Shown here piece by piece: positions 48,308 through 57,975 of a DNA stretch of 64,000 bases (positions within the stretch are counted from its first letter, which is position 1; every line of letters starts with the position of its first letter). Below the pieces are notes generated by a model, which saw nothing but the letters and a program-made list of their open reading frames with translations, searched no databases and was not told the DNA's origin. The position numbers and the translations under genes are program-made. The stretch comes from Anaerolineales bacterium (GTDB lineage Bacteria > Chloroflexota > Anaerolineae > Anaerolineales > Villigracilaceae): contig JANWWK010000059.1 of the NCBI GenBank assembly GCA_025056175.1, forward strand, positions 1 to 64,000, written 5' to 3'.

Positions 48308-50161
48308 ATGCCGAATCCCATTCAACTGACCGAAAAATACGAACGGAACGGCTGGCCTTCGATGCCACGCCCCGACTTGAAACCGCCCGCCGGCTGGAAC
48401 CTGGAAGCCCTTACCGCGCTCAAGCGCGTCCGCAACCATCAACTTGCGCCCGATGGCAGGCACATTGCCTTCTTTTGGGACAGCGACGACCTTTCGGATT
48501 TGTATATCATGCCCTCCGAGGGCGGCTGGCCGGGGCGGCTTTCCACTGACCGCGGTCCGACCCTCTCGTGGAACGATGAAATCCCGCAATGGTCGCCCGA
48601 TAGTCAGAGCATTGCTTACACCGCGCACGGACACGTGTATCTCGTCCAGGCGCAGGGCGGCCTGCCAAAGAAACTGCTCCCTCACGTTGACTCCACCTGG
48701 GGACCGCGCTGGATGCCCGATTCGCAGCACCTCATCATCAGCCTGGAGCGCGATAACGCCGACCAGCTGGCCCTGACGAATCTCTCTGGCACGGAATTGC
48801 GCTTCCTGACCAGCGGCGACGAGGGCGACCACTGGGACGCCCGCCCAGCGCCCGATGGCAAAGCAGTTGCCTTCGTCTTCCGCCGCTATGATGACCTGAA
48901 CCGCACCGATATTTGCGTGCTGAACCTGGAAACCGGCGCGCTCCATACCGTGTATGGCAAGCCCAAAATCCGCGCCTGGAGCCCGCGCTGGTCGCCCAAC
49001 GGTGAATGGCTAGCTTTCCTCTCTCAGGAAGACGGCCACGATGACCTGTGGATGGCGCACCCCGACGGAAGCGGCCTGCGACAGGTCACACGGCTGGGCC
49101 TGGACGTGGTGGAGTTTCAATGGGCGCCCAACGGCAAATCCATCGCGGCCACCCTCAATCGGGGCGGCTCGTTCGAGCTGGCGCTCATCACCCCCAAAAC
49201 CGGCCATGCCGACATCCTGCGCGACCTGCCCGGTCTCCACACCAACCCCCACTGGTCCCCCGGCGGCGCCTTCCTGACCTTTGAGTTCGAGAGCGCCACG
49301 CAAGTCCCAGACCTGTATCGTATCCACATTGCCACCGGTGAAGTGACCCAGCTGACCTTTTCCACGCCGCCCTGGCTGCAAGCAGTACAACCCGTTGCGC
49401 CCGAAGCCGTCTCTTATCCCAGTTTCGATGGGCTGGAAATTCCGGCCTTTCTCTATCGGCCTCCCAAACCGAACGGCGCAGCCATCGTCTCGGTGCATGG
49501 CGGTCCCTCCTCGCAGGAAGCCCTGTTCTGGAACGAGCTCACCCAATACCTGGTTGCCAAAGGCTACACCATCCTGGCGCCCAACTATCGTGGTTCCACC
49601 GGCTACGGCGTAGAATTTGAGCATCGCAACTACGGCGATTGGGGCGGCGGCGATACCCAAGACTGCCTGTATGCCGCTGAATACCTCAAAACCCTGCCCG
49701 GCCTCGACCCCTCACGCTTTGCCATCATGGGCGGCAGTTACGGCGGTTACATGGTCAATTGTTGCCTGGCGCGCGACCCCGAATACCGTTACGCCTGCGG
49801 AATCAGCAAATATGGCGACGCCGACCTGGTCAACTCGTGGGCGCTGTGTTCGCGCGAGCTGCGCTATTACACCGAAATCTTTCTCGGCCACCCGGCCAAA
49901 AACCGTCAGGTCTACCTGAACGGCTCTCCAATACATGAAGCGGAAAAAGTCCAAAAACCCCTGCTGCTCCTGCACGGCCTGAAAGATGACATCGTCCCGC
50001 CGGAAGCCAGCGAGCAATGGGCCGAAGCCTTGCGGCGACATGGCAAGACGTTCGAGTACAAAACCTATGCCAGCGAACCGCACGGCTTCATCCGCCGCGC
50101 CGCCCTGCTGGACGCCTACCGCCGCATCGAGCAGTTTCTGGATTGGTATTTACTGCCGTGA
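48308..50161 (+). CDS. S9-family peptidase (prolyl oligopeptidase/acylaminoacyl-peptidase-like)
   Basis: WD40-like/PD40 propeller repeats; catalytic domain GGSYGGYMVN, LHGLKDDIVPPEAS, EPHGF. Confidence 0.93.
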   Translation: MPNPIQLTEKYERNGWPSMPRPDLKPPAGWNLEALTALKRVRNHQLAPDGRHIAFFWDSDDLSDLYIMPSEGGWPGRLSTDRGPTLSWNDEIPQWSPDSQSIAYTAHGHVYLVQAQGGLPKKLLPHVDSTWGPRWMPDSQHLIISLERDNADQLALTNLSGTELRFLTSGDEGDHWDARPAPDGKAVAFVFRRYDDLNRTDICVLNLETGALHTVYGKPKIRAWSPRWSPNGEWLAFLSQEDGHDDLWMAHPDGSGLRQVTRLGLDVVEFQWAPNGKSIAATLNRGGSFELALITPKTGHADILRDLPGLHTNPHWSPGGAFLTFEFESATQVPDLYRIHIATGEVTQLTFSTPPWLQAVQPVAPEAVSYPSFDGLEIPAFLYRPPKPNGAAIVSVHGGPSSQEALFWNELTQYLVAKGYTILAPNYRGSTGYGVEFEHRNYGDWGGGDTQDCLYAAEYLKTLPGLDPSRFAIMGGSYGGYMVNCCLARDPEYRYACGISKYGDADLVNSWALCSRELRYYTEIFLGHPAKNRQVYLNGSPIHEAEKVQKPLLLLHGLKDDIVPPEASEQWAEALRRHGKTFEYKTYASEPHGFIRRAALLDAYRRIEQFLDWYLLP

Positions 50162-51327
50162 CTCACTTTTTCCGCTTCGACGATTTGACCTGGCCCGAAG
50201 TGGCCGAACTGCCGCGCGACGTGCCGCTCGTCCTGCCGCTGGGAGAGGGATACGCCCAGTCCGCCCTGGCCGAAGCCCTGTCGCAGCCGCCTCGAATCGG
50301 GCTGCTGCCGCCCTTCCCGTTTGGCTGGCGCGGCTCCGGGCTGGAAGTCCCCGAACCGGTCCTGGGGCTATACATCGGCAATCTGCTCGCTTCCCTGCGC
50401 GAGGACGGCTTCAGCCGCGTTTACGCCCTGACGCCCCTCGACATCGACCTGGGACTTGCCTGCGCTCAACTTTGCCTTCCCTGCGCTCTCCCCCCGGCCT
50501 GCTCCCCCCTGCCCCCCAACTCTGAACGCGGCAAAGTCATCCTGCTGCCCATCGGCCACACCGAACAGCACGCCTATCACCTGCCGCTCTCGGTAGATAC
50601 CATCATCATCGAGGCGATTGCAAAAGGCGCCGCAGAAGCCGCTCCCGACAGTGGCTACACGCTCCCTGTCATGCCGTATGGCGTCAGCACGCACCGCGAT
50701 TCCTTTCCAGGCACCCTGAACGCCGGCGGGCGCGCCTTCGAGGACTTCTGGCTGGCGGTGGTCGATGCGCTTGTGGAGCGCGGGTTCGATAAGTTCTACC
50801 TGATGAGCGGACATGGTGGGAACATGTCGTTCCTGGTCAACGTGGTCAAATATGCCGGAGACCGGCACAAACGCATCTTCTGCGCCACCGCCTTCCTGCA
50901 CACCGCCGGCCCGGCAGGCGCAGCGGCGCTCGAACAATACCGCGAATCACCCATCGGCGGGATGGGTCACGCCTGCGAGCTGGAAACCTCGATGGTGCTG
51001 GCCCTGCGCCCCGACCTGGTTCACATGGAGCGAGCAGCCGATGACACCGATTTCATCGCTACCCCCTCCTACTACATGGACTGGATAGAAGGCGGCGCAC
51101 TGATAGCCAACCCGCCCTGGGACGATGACACCGTTTCCGGGGCGTATGGAGCCGGCAGCCTGGGGACAGCAGAAAAAGGCCGCCGGTGGCTGGAGGTCGC
51201 CATTGCCGAAAAAGTTCAGCACATCCACGAGATTCACGAACAGCACCAGCGGCGCGAGGCACGCCGCCGGGCAGGCTTTGGAAATTGGGGAAAACGCAAT
51301 CTCAAAAATCTCGAAAACACCGTATAA
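50158..51327 (+). CDS. Creatininase-family amidohydrolase with extra N-terminal creatininase-like half-domain
   Basis: C-terminal VILLPIGHTEQHAYHLPLSVDT, GHGGNMSFL, GMGHACELETSMVLALRPDLV; GTG start overlapping previous stop. Confidence 0.85.
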   Translation: MTHFFRFDDLTWPEVAELPRDVPLVLPLGEGYAQSALAEALSQPPRIGLLPPFPFGWRGSGLEVPEPVLGLYIGNLLASLREDGFSRVYALTPLDIDLGLACAQLCLPCALPPACSPLPPNSERGKVILLPIGHTEQHAYHLPLSVDTIIIEAIAKGAAEAAPDSGYTLPVMPYGVSTHRDSFPGTLNAGGRAFEDFWLAVVDALVERGFDKFYLMSGHGGNMSFLVNVVKYAGDRHKRIFCATAFLHTAGPAGAAALEQYRESPIGGMGHACELETSMVLALRPDLVHMERAADDTDFIATPSYYMDWIEGGALIANPPWDDDTVSGAYGAGSLGTAEKGRRWLEVAIAEKVQHIHEIHEQHQRREARRRAGFGNWGKRNLKNLENTV

Positions 51328-51345
51328 TCGGCGCGTGTTCATCTG

Positions 51346-51399
51346 CGTCCCGAAGGTTGTCTGCGAATCAGCCCTGACTCGTCCCCAACCTTCGGGACG
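51346..51399 (+). promoter_or_regulatory. Long hairpin in pyrG leader (terminator/attenuator-like)
   Basis: CGTCCCGAAGGTT...AACCTTCGGGACG, perfect 13-bp arms, 28-nt loop. Confidence 0.6.
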
Positions 51400-51409
51400 G
51401 CATTTGTGA

Positions 51410-53050
<1,641 letters not shown>

Positions 53051-53065
53051 AGGCGGCGCCAGGCG

Positions 53066-53896
53066 CTAAATCCGCTCCGCCTTCTTCACCACATACTCGT
53101 CATAGACCCGCCGCAGCAGACGAGCAATCTCGCCCACCTGGCCCGTCCCCACCGGCTGACCGGCGACTTCCGTCACCGGCACCACACCCCGCCCGCTGGA
53201 TGTGATGAACGCCTCGTCCCAGGTTGGCAACTCCTCCACGCGCGGCGGGCGGTATTCGATACCGATTCCGTTCGAGCGCGCCAGGCGCAGCACATAGCGG
53301 CGCGTCACCCCCAGCAAAATCCCCTCGCGGGCGGTGATGATGACGCCGTTCTTCACCGCGTAAAAGTTGCTGGTTAACCCTTCCAGAATCCTGCCGTTGC
53401 GCGTCATCAGCGCCTCGTAAGCCCCGCTTTGCAAGAGCATCTGACGCGCCGAATCGCTCTCGCCAATAAACGAAGTGGTCTTCAGGCGCGGCGTTTTCCG
53501 TTCCACAGGCGATAAAATAACCCGCACGCCTCGCTGGTAAACCGTTTCATCGGGCGCTTTGAGCGGCTCCAGGGCCATGAAGACCATCCCGGCGCCTTCG
53601 GTTGTGGAGACCGTCACGCGCACGCGAGCCTCCTGCGCCGGAAAATCGCGTAACCCCTCCCGCAGCGCGGCGCGCAATTCCGAGGGCGACACCTGCGCCC
53701 GAATGCCGAGCGCCGGTAACGGGTCGTAGAGCCGGTGCAGGTGCATTTCCAGGCCGAGAACCTTCGTCCGTCCGGCATACGTGCGGAAGGTGGAATACAA
53801 TCCCTGCGGCAGCTGGCGCGAAACCGCATCCAGTGAGGAGACATCGGGTAAACCCAGAGCGTGCAGGTCAGGAGTAAGCGTATAGACGGTGAGCAT
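53066..53896 (-). CDS. Aminotransferase class IV (branched-chain/D-amino acid aminotransferase or aminodeoxychorismate lyase type)
   Basis: TKVLGLEMHLHRLYDPL, SDSARQMLLQSGAYEALMTRNGRILEGLTSNFYAVKNGVIITAREGILLGVTRR, AFITSSGRGVVPVTEV. Confidence 0.9.
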   Translation of the reverse strand: MLTVYTLTPDLHALGLPDVSSLDAVSRQLPQGLYSTFRTYAGRTKVLGLEMHLHRLYDPLPALGIRAQVSPSELRAALREGLRDFPAQEARVRVTVSTTEGAGMVFMALEPLKAPDETVYQRGVRVILSPVERKTPRLKTTSFIGESDSARQMLLQSGAYEALMTRNGRILEGLTSNFYAVKNGVIITAREGILLGVTRRYVLRLARSNGIGIEYRPPRVEELPTWDEAFITSSGRGVVPVTEVAGQPVGTGQVGEIARLLRRVYDEYVVKKAERI

Positions 53897-53947
53897 GCCC
53901 ACATTCTACCCCACAGCCGCCAAAAACGCACGCACGGCGTCCTGTTA

Positions 53948-53965
53948 TTTAGATATATGTCTAAA
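53948..53965. promoter_or_regulatory. Palindromic operator-like site
   Basis: TTTAGA-TATATG-TCTAAA, 9 bp upstream of -35 TTGACA. Confidence 0.55.
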
Positions 53966-53973
53966 AAAATCCC

Positions 53974-54003
53974 TTGACAGGTCTGATAAGGTGATGATAA
54001 ACT
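53974..54003 (+). promoter_or_regulatory. Sigma70-type promoter of ABC exporter leader
   Basis: TTGACA-N18-TAAACT (or N17-ATAAAC). Confidence 0.7.
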
Positions 54004-54045
54004 CGACCAAGTTAATCTCATTCTGACGAAAGGAGGCCGCACTTC

Positions 54046-54126
54046 ATGGTGTACAACGTTGTTTTCCGCATCGCTCCCGTTTCCAGTACATCCGTACGCC
54101 CTCGGAGTGCGCCTGTTGACCGGTAA
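54046..54126 (+). CDS. 26-aa leader peptide MVYNVVFRIAPVSSTSVRPRSAPVDR
   Basis: AGGAGG SD at 54031-54036, 9-nt spacing, ATG 54046, TAA 54124-54126; followed by terminator then ABC exporter gene. Confidence 0.65.
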   Translation: MVYNVVFRIAPVSSTSVRPRSAPVDR

Positions 54127-54155
54127 CTTTCAACGGTCTGTGTCTTTGCAGTTTC

Positions 54156-54187
54156 AAGTCACGGCGCGCTCGCGCCGTGACTTTTTT
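54156..54187 (+). terminator. Intrinsic terminator (attenuator) upstream of the ABC exporter gene
   Basis: AAGTCACGGCGC-GCTC-GCGCCGTGACTT TTTT; about 30 nt before ATG 54217. Confidence 0.85.
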
Positions 54188-54216
54188 GTGTGTAGCGCCA
54201 TTTCTCTGGAGAATCT

Positions 54217-56058
54217 ATGGCAACCCTGACCGCGACTCAACCTTCGACCTACTTCGACTTCCGTAAAGCCATCACCAAAAACCGCCTGAAAGGCCTGTGG
54301 CTGGCAATGAGCGGCTACCGCCTGCCCTACCTGGGAGCAGTGACCACGCTCATGATTTCGGCACTCGCCAAAACGGCCTCGCTGCTTCTCTTGCGCTACT
54401 TCGCCGACCTGGTAGGCGGCGCAGCGCAACCCCTCGGCAAGGATTTAGGCAGCACTTTTTTGTATATCGGCCTGGGCTTTCTGGGATTGGCTGCGCTGGA
54501 AGGCACGTTTGCCTTCTTTTCGGGACGCCTGGCGGCCTACACCGCCGAGGGCATCACGCGCCGCCTGCGCAACTTTCTGTTCGACCACATTCAGCGCCTG
54601 AGTTTTTCCTATCACAGCAAAACCCCCACCGGCGACCTGATTGAGCGCGTCACTTCGGATGTGGATTCGCTGCGCCGCTTCTTCAGCGAACACGCCATCG
54701 GCATCGGGCGCATTCTGCTCTTGTTCTTCGTCAACTGGTTTGCCATCCTGAGCCTCGACCTGGAACTCGGCCTGATTTCGGTCATCGCCATTCCGCCCAT
54801 CCTGCTCGTTTCCGTGTGGTTCTTTCACAAAGTCACCAAAGCCTACGAAGCCTACCAGGAACAGGAAGCCGCGCTCTCCACCACCTTGCAGGAAAACCTG
54901 ACCGGCGTGCGCGTGGTCAAAGCATTTGCCCGTCAGGATTATGAAAAAGGCAAGTTCGAGAAAGACAACTGGGGCAAATACCTGAAAGGCAAGCTGCTGC
55001 TTCTGATGCACTCGCTCTTCTGGCCGCTTTCAGATATTGTGCTGGGCATGCAAATGCTGGGCGGCTTCGTCTTTGCCGGGCAGATGGTCATCAACGGCGA
55101 AATTACAGTTGGCACTTACCTGGCGTATGTCGGGCTGGTGGTGTGGCTCATCTGGCCGATTCGCAACCTGGGCCGCCTGATTGTAGATACCTCCACCGGC
55201 ATGGTCTCGTATGGCCGTCTGCTGGCAATTATGCAGCAGGAACAGGAAGACCTGGAGAGCGGAAAAGTCCATCCCGTCGGGCCGGTACGCGGTGAAGTTG
55301 TCTTCGAGAACGTCTCGTTCATGTACTCCGACGGAGAAACGGACGTGCTGAAGAATGTCTCGTTCCGCGTGGCTCCGGGGCAATCGGTGGCGCTCATCGG
55401 TTCCACCGGCTCCGGCAAGACCTCGCTGGTGAACCTGCTGCCGCGCTTTCACGAATACACCGGCGGGAGAATTCTGCTGGATGGCATCGCGCTCAAGGAC
55501 TATCCGCGCCGCTATCTGCGTCAGCAAATCGGCATTGTGGAACAGGAACCGTTCCTGTTCAGCCGCTCTATCCGCGAAAATATTGCGCTGGGCGTACAAC
55601 GCCCGGTAACCGACGAAGAAATCGAAGCCGCCGCCCGCGCCGCTGCCATCCACGACTCCATCATAAGCTTCCCAGATGGCTACCGCACGATTGTCGGCGA
55701 AAAGGGCGTGACCCTCTCCGGCGGGCAGAAACAGCGCGTGGCAATTGCCCGCACCCTCCTGAAGAACCCGCGCATCCTCATCCTGGATGACTCGACCTCC
55801 AGCGTGGATACCGAAACCGAAGCGGAAATCCGCCAGGCGCTCAACCGCCTGATGGAAAACCGCACCACCTTCATCATCGCCCACCGCATCCAGTCGGTGA
55901 TGAACGCCGATTTGATTCTCGTCCTGGATAAAGGCCAGGTCATCCAGATGGGAACGCACGCCGAACTGGTCGCTCAGGACGGCATGTACCGCAAAATTTA
56001 CGAGATTCAGACGCGGGTCGAAGATGAACTGGAACACGAAATCGCCTCTATTGATTGA
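54217..56058 (+). CDS. ABC exporter (TMD-NBD), first half of tandem pair
   Basis: ALIGSTGSGKTSLVNLLPRF, VTLSGGQKQRVAIARTLLKNPRILILDDSTSSVDTETE. Confidence 0.95.
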   Translation: MATLTATQPSTYFDFRKAITKNRLKGLWLAMSGYRLPYLGAVTTLMISALAKTASLLLLRYFADLVGGAAQPLGKDLGSTFLYIGLGFLGLAALEGTFAFFSGRLAAYTAEGITRRLRNFLFDHIQRLSFSYHSKTPTGDLIERVTSDVDSLRRFFSEHAIGIGRILLLFFVNWFAILSLDLELGLISVIAIPPILLVSVWFFHKVTKAYEAYQEQEAALSTTLQENLTGVRVVKAFARQDYEKGKFEKDNWGKYLKGKLLLLMHSLFWPLSDIVLGMQMLGGFVFAGQMVINGEITVGTYLAYVGLVVWLIWPIRNLGRLIVDTSTGMVSYGRLLAIMQQEQEDLESGKVHPVGPVRGEVVFENVSFMYSDGETDVLKNVSFRVAPGQSVALIGSTGSGKTSLVNLLPRFHEYTGGRILLDGIALKDYPRRYLRQQIGIVEQEPFLFSRSIRENIALGVQRPVTDEEIEAAARAAAIHDSIISFPDGYRTIVGEKGVTLSGGQKQRVAIARTLLKNPRILILDDSTSSVDTETEAEIRQALNRLMENRTTFIIAHRIQSVMNADLILVLDKGQVIQMGTHAELVAQDGMYRKIYEIQTRVEDELEHEIASID

Positions 56059-56099
56059 ATGATGAATAAAGCCCCATCATTCTGCACAGGAGACCTTAT

Positions 56100-57923
56100 A
56101 TGTCCGATGAACTTTACGAACTTGAAGAAGAAGAGCATACCAGCCCCCTGACCGGGGCCACCTTTCGACGGATTCTTGGCCTGCTTCGGCCTCACTGGCT
56201 GTGGGTGGTCGGTTTCCTGGTCACCATCGGGTTGACCTCGTCGCTGGATTCGCTCTTCACTTATATCAACAAACAAATGATTGACGAGGGGATGATGATG
56301 GGCAGCCCCGCCACGCTCTACCGCCTGGCCGGTTATTACGCCATCCTGCAAATCGTGCAGGCGGGGCTGGTCTTCTCGTTCATTTATCTGGCGGGCGTGC
56401 TGGGCGAACGCATTCAGTACGACCTGCGCAAAGCAATGTTCGCGCACCTGCAAGACCTGTCGCTCTCTTACTACGCCCAAAACGCGGTCGGGCGGCTGAT
56501 GGCGCGCGTCACGTCCGATTCGGGCCGCGTGGCCGACCTGATGACGTGGGGGCTGGTGGATACCACCTGGGCCTTCATGAACATCGTCACAGCCACCTTC
56601 TTTATGCTCATCATCAACTGGCAGCTGGCGCTGGTGGTGTTTGCCATCGTGCCTATCCTGTTCTATATTGCCGTGCAGTTCCGCAAAAAGATTCTGGTGG
56701 AATACCGCGCCTCGCGCCGCGCCAACTCCAAAATCACCGGCGCATACAACGAGAACATTCAGGGCGTGCGTGTGGTGAAGGCGCTGGGACGGGAAACCGA
56801 AAACCTGAAGGAATTTCAGCACCTGACCGATAACATGTACCGCGCCTCGTATCGGGCGGCCTGGCTTTCGGCGCTCTTCTTGCCGACGGTGCAGGTGATT
56901 TCGGCCATCGCTTTGAGCGTCATCGTGTGGTACGGCGGGTTCCAGGCCGAAGCCGGGCTGCTGACCATCGGCGGGATTCACGCCTTCGTCTCGTATCTCA
57001 CCTTCATCATGTGGCCGGTGCAAGACCTGGCGCGCGTGTATGCCGAAATGCAACACTCCATCGCCTCGGCCGAGCGCATTTTCAAACTGCTCGATACCGA
57101 GCCAGAAGTCCGCAACCGCCCCGGCGCGGTGGAGGCCGAAACCCTGCTGGGCGAAATCGTCTTCGAGAACGTCAGTTTCTACTACGAGGAGCGCAAACCG
57201 GTGCTGACGAATTTCAACCTGCGGGTGCGCCCGGGCGAAACCATCGCCATCGTCGGCCCGACGGGTGGCGGCAAATCCACCCTCGTCAACCTGTTGTGCC
57301 GCTTCTACGAGCCGCGCACCGGACGCATCCTTATCAACGGGCGCGATTACACGGAGTACACCCTGCAAAGCATCCACAGCAAAATCGGCATCGTGCTGCA
57401 AACCCCGCACCTGTTCAGCGGAACGGTGCGCGAGAACATCCGCTACGGACGGCTCTCGGCCACCGATGCTGAAGTGGAAGAAGCCGCCAAAATTGCCGGC
57501 GCGCACGAGTTCATCACCACGCTCGAAAAAGGCTACGAGCAGAACGTGGGCGAGGGCGGCAACCTGCTCTCGGTTGGGCAGAAACAGCTCATCAGCCTGG
57601 CGCGTGCCGTGCTGGCAAAGCCGGAACTCTTCATCATGGACGAGGCCACCTCCAGCGTGGATACCCTGACCGAAGCGCTCATCCAAAAAGGCATGGAAAA
57701 TCTGATGAAAGGCCGCACGTCCTTCGTGATTGCCCACCGCCTGAGCACCATCAAGCGCGCCGACCGCATCCTGGTCATCGAAAACGGGCGCATCGCCGAA
57801 ATGGGGACGCACGCCGAACTGCTGCGCCAGCGCGGACATTACTACCGCCTGTACACCCAGCAGTTCAAGTTCGAGCGCGAGCTGGAATACTCCGCCGCGG
57901 CGCTGGTGCCGGTTATCAAATAG
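56100..57923 (+). CDS. ABC exporter (TMD-NBD), second half of tandem pair
   Basis: AIVGPTGGGKSTLVNLLCRFYEP, LLSVGQKQLISLARAVLAKPELFIMDEATSSVDT. Confidence 0.95.
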   Translation: MSDELYELEEEEHTSPLTGATFRRILGLLRPHWLWVVGFLVTIGLTSSLDSLFTYINKQMIDEGMMMGSPATLYRLAGYYAILQIVQAGLVFSFIYLAGVLGERIQYDLRKAMFAHLQDLSLSYYAQNAVGRLMARVTSDSGRVADLMTWGLVDTTWAFMNIVTATFFMLIINWQLALVVFAIVPILFYIAVQFRKKILVEYRASRRANSKITGAYNENIQGVRVVKALGRETENLKEFQHLTDNMYRASYRAAWLSALFLPTVQVISAIALSVIVWYGGFQAEAGLLTIGGIHAFVSYLTFIMWPVQDLARVYAEMQHSIASAERIFKLLDTEPEVRNRPGAVEAETLLGEIVFENVSFYYEERKPVLTNFNLRVRPGETIAIVGPTGGGKSTLVNLLCRFYEPRTGRILINGRDYTEYTLQSIHSKIGIVLQTPHLFSGTVRENIRYGRLSATDAEVEEAAKIAGAHEFITTLEKGYEQNVGEGGNLLSVGQKQLISLARAVLAKPELFIMDEATSSVDTLTEALIQKGMENLMKGRTSFVIAHRLSTIKRADRILVIENGRIAEMGTHAELLRQRGHYYRLYTQQFKFERELEYSAAALVPVIK

Positions 57924-57932
57924 CCACAAAGC

Positions 57933-57972
57933 AACTTCCCCAAATTCTTTGCGAATTTGGGGAAGTTTTTAT
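57933..57972 (+). terminator. Strong bidirectional terminator after exporter pair
   Basis: AACTTCCCCAAATTC-TTTGC-GAATTTGGGGAAGTT TTT. Confidence 0.92.
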
Positions 57973-57975
57973 TCA

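Noticed and set aside
46848-48329. 493-aa ORF on the plus strand
   Set aside because: Antisense shadow of the substrate-binding protein gene 46578-48209.
56007-57929. 640-aa ORF on the minus strand
   Set aside because: Antisense shadow of the ABC exporter at 56100-57923, where Walker and signature motifs are clear on the plus strand.
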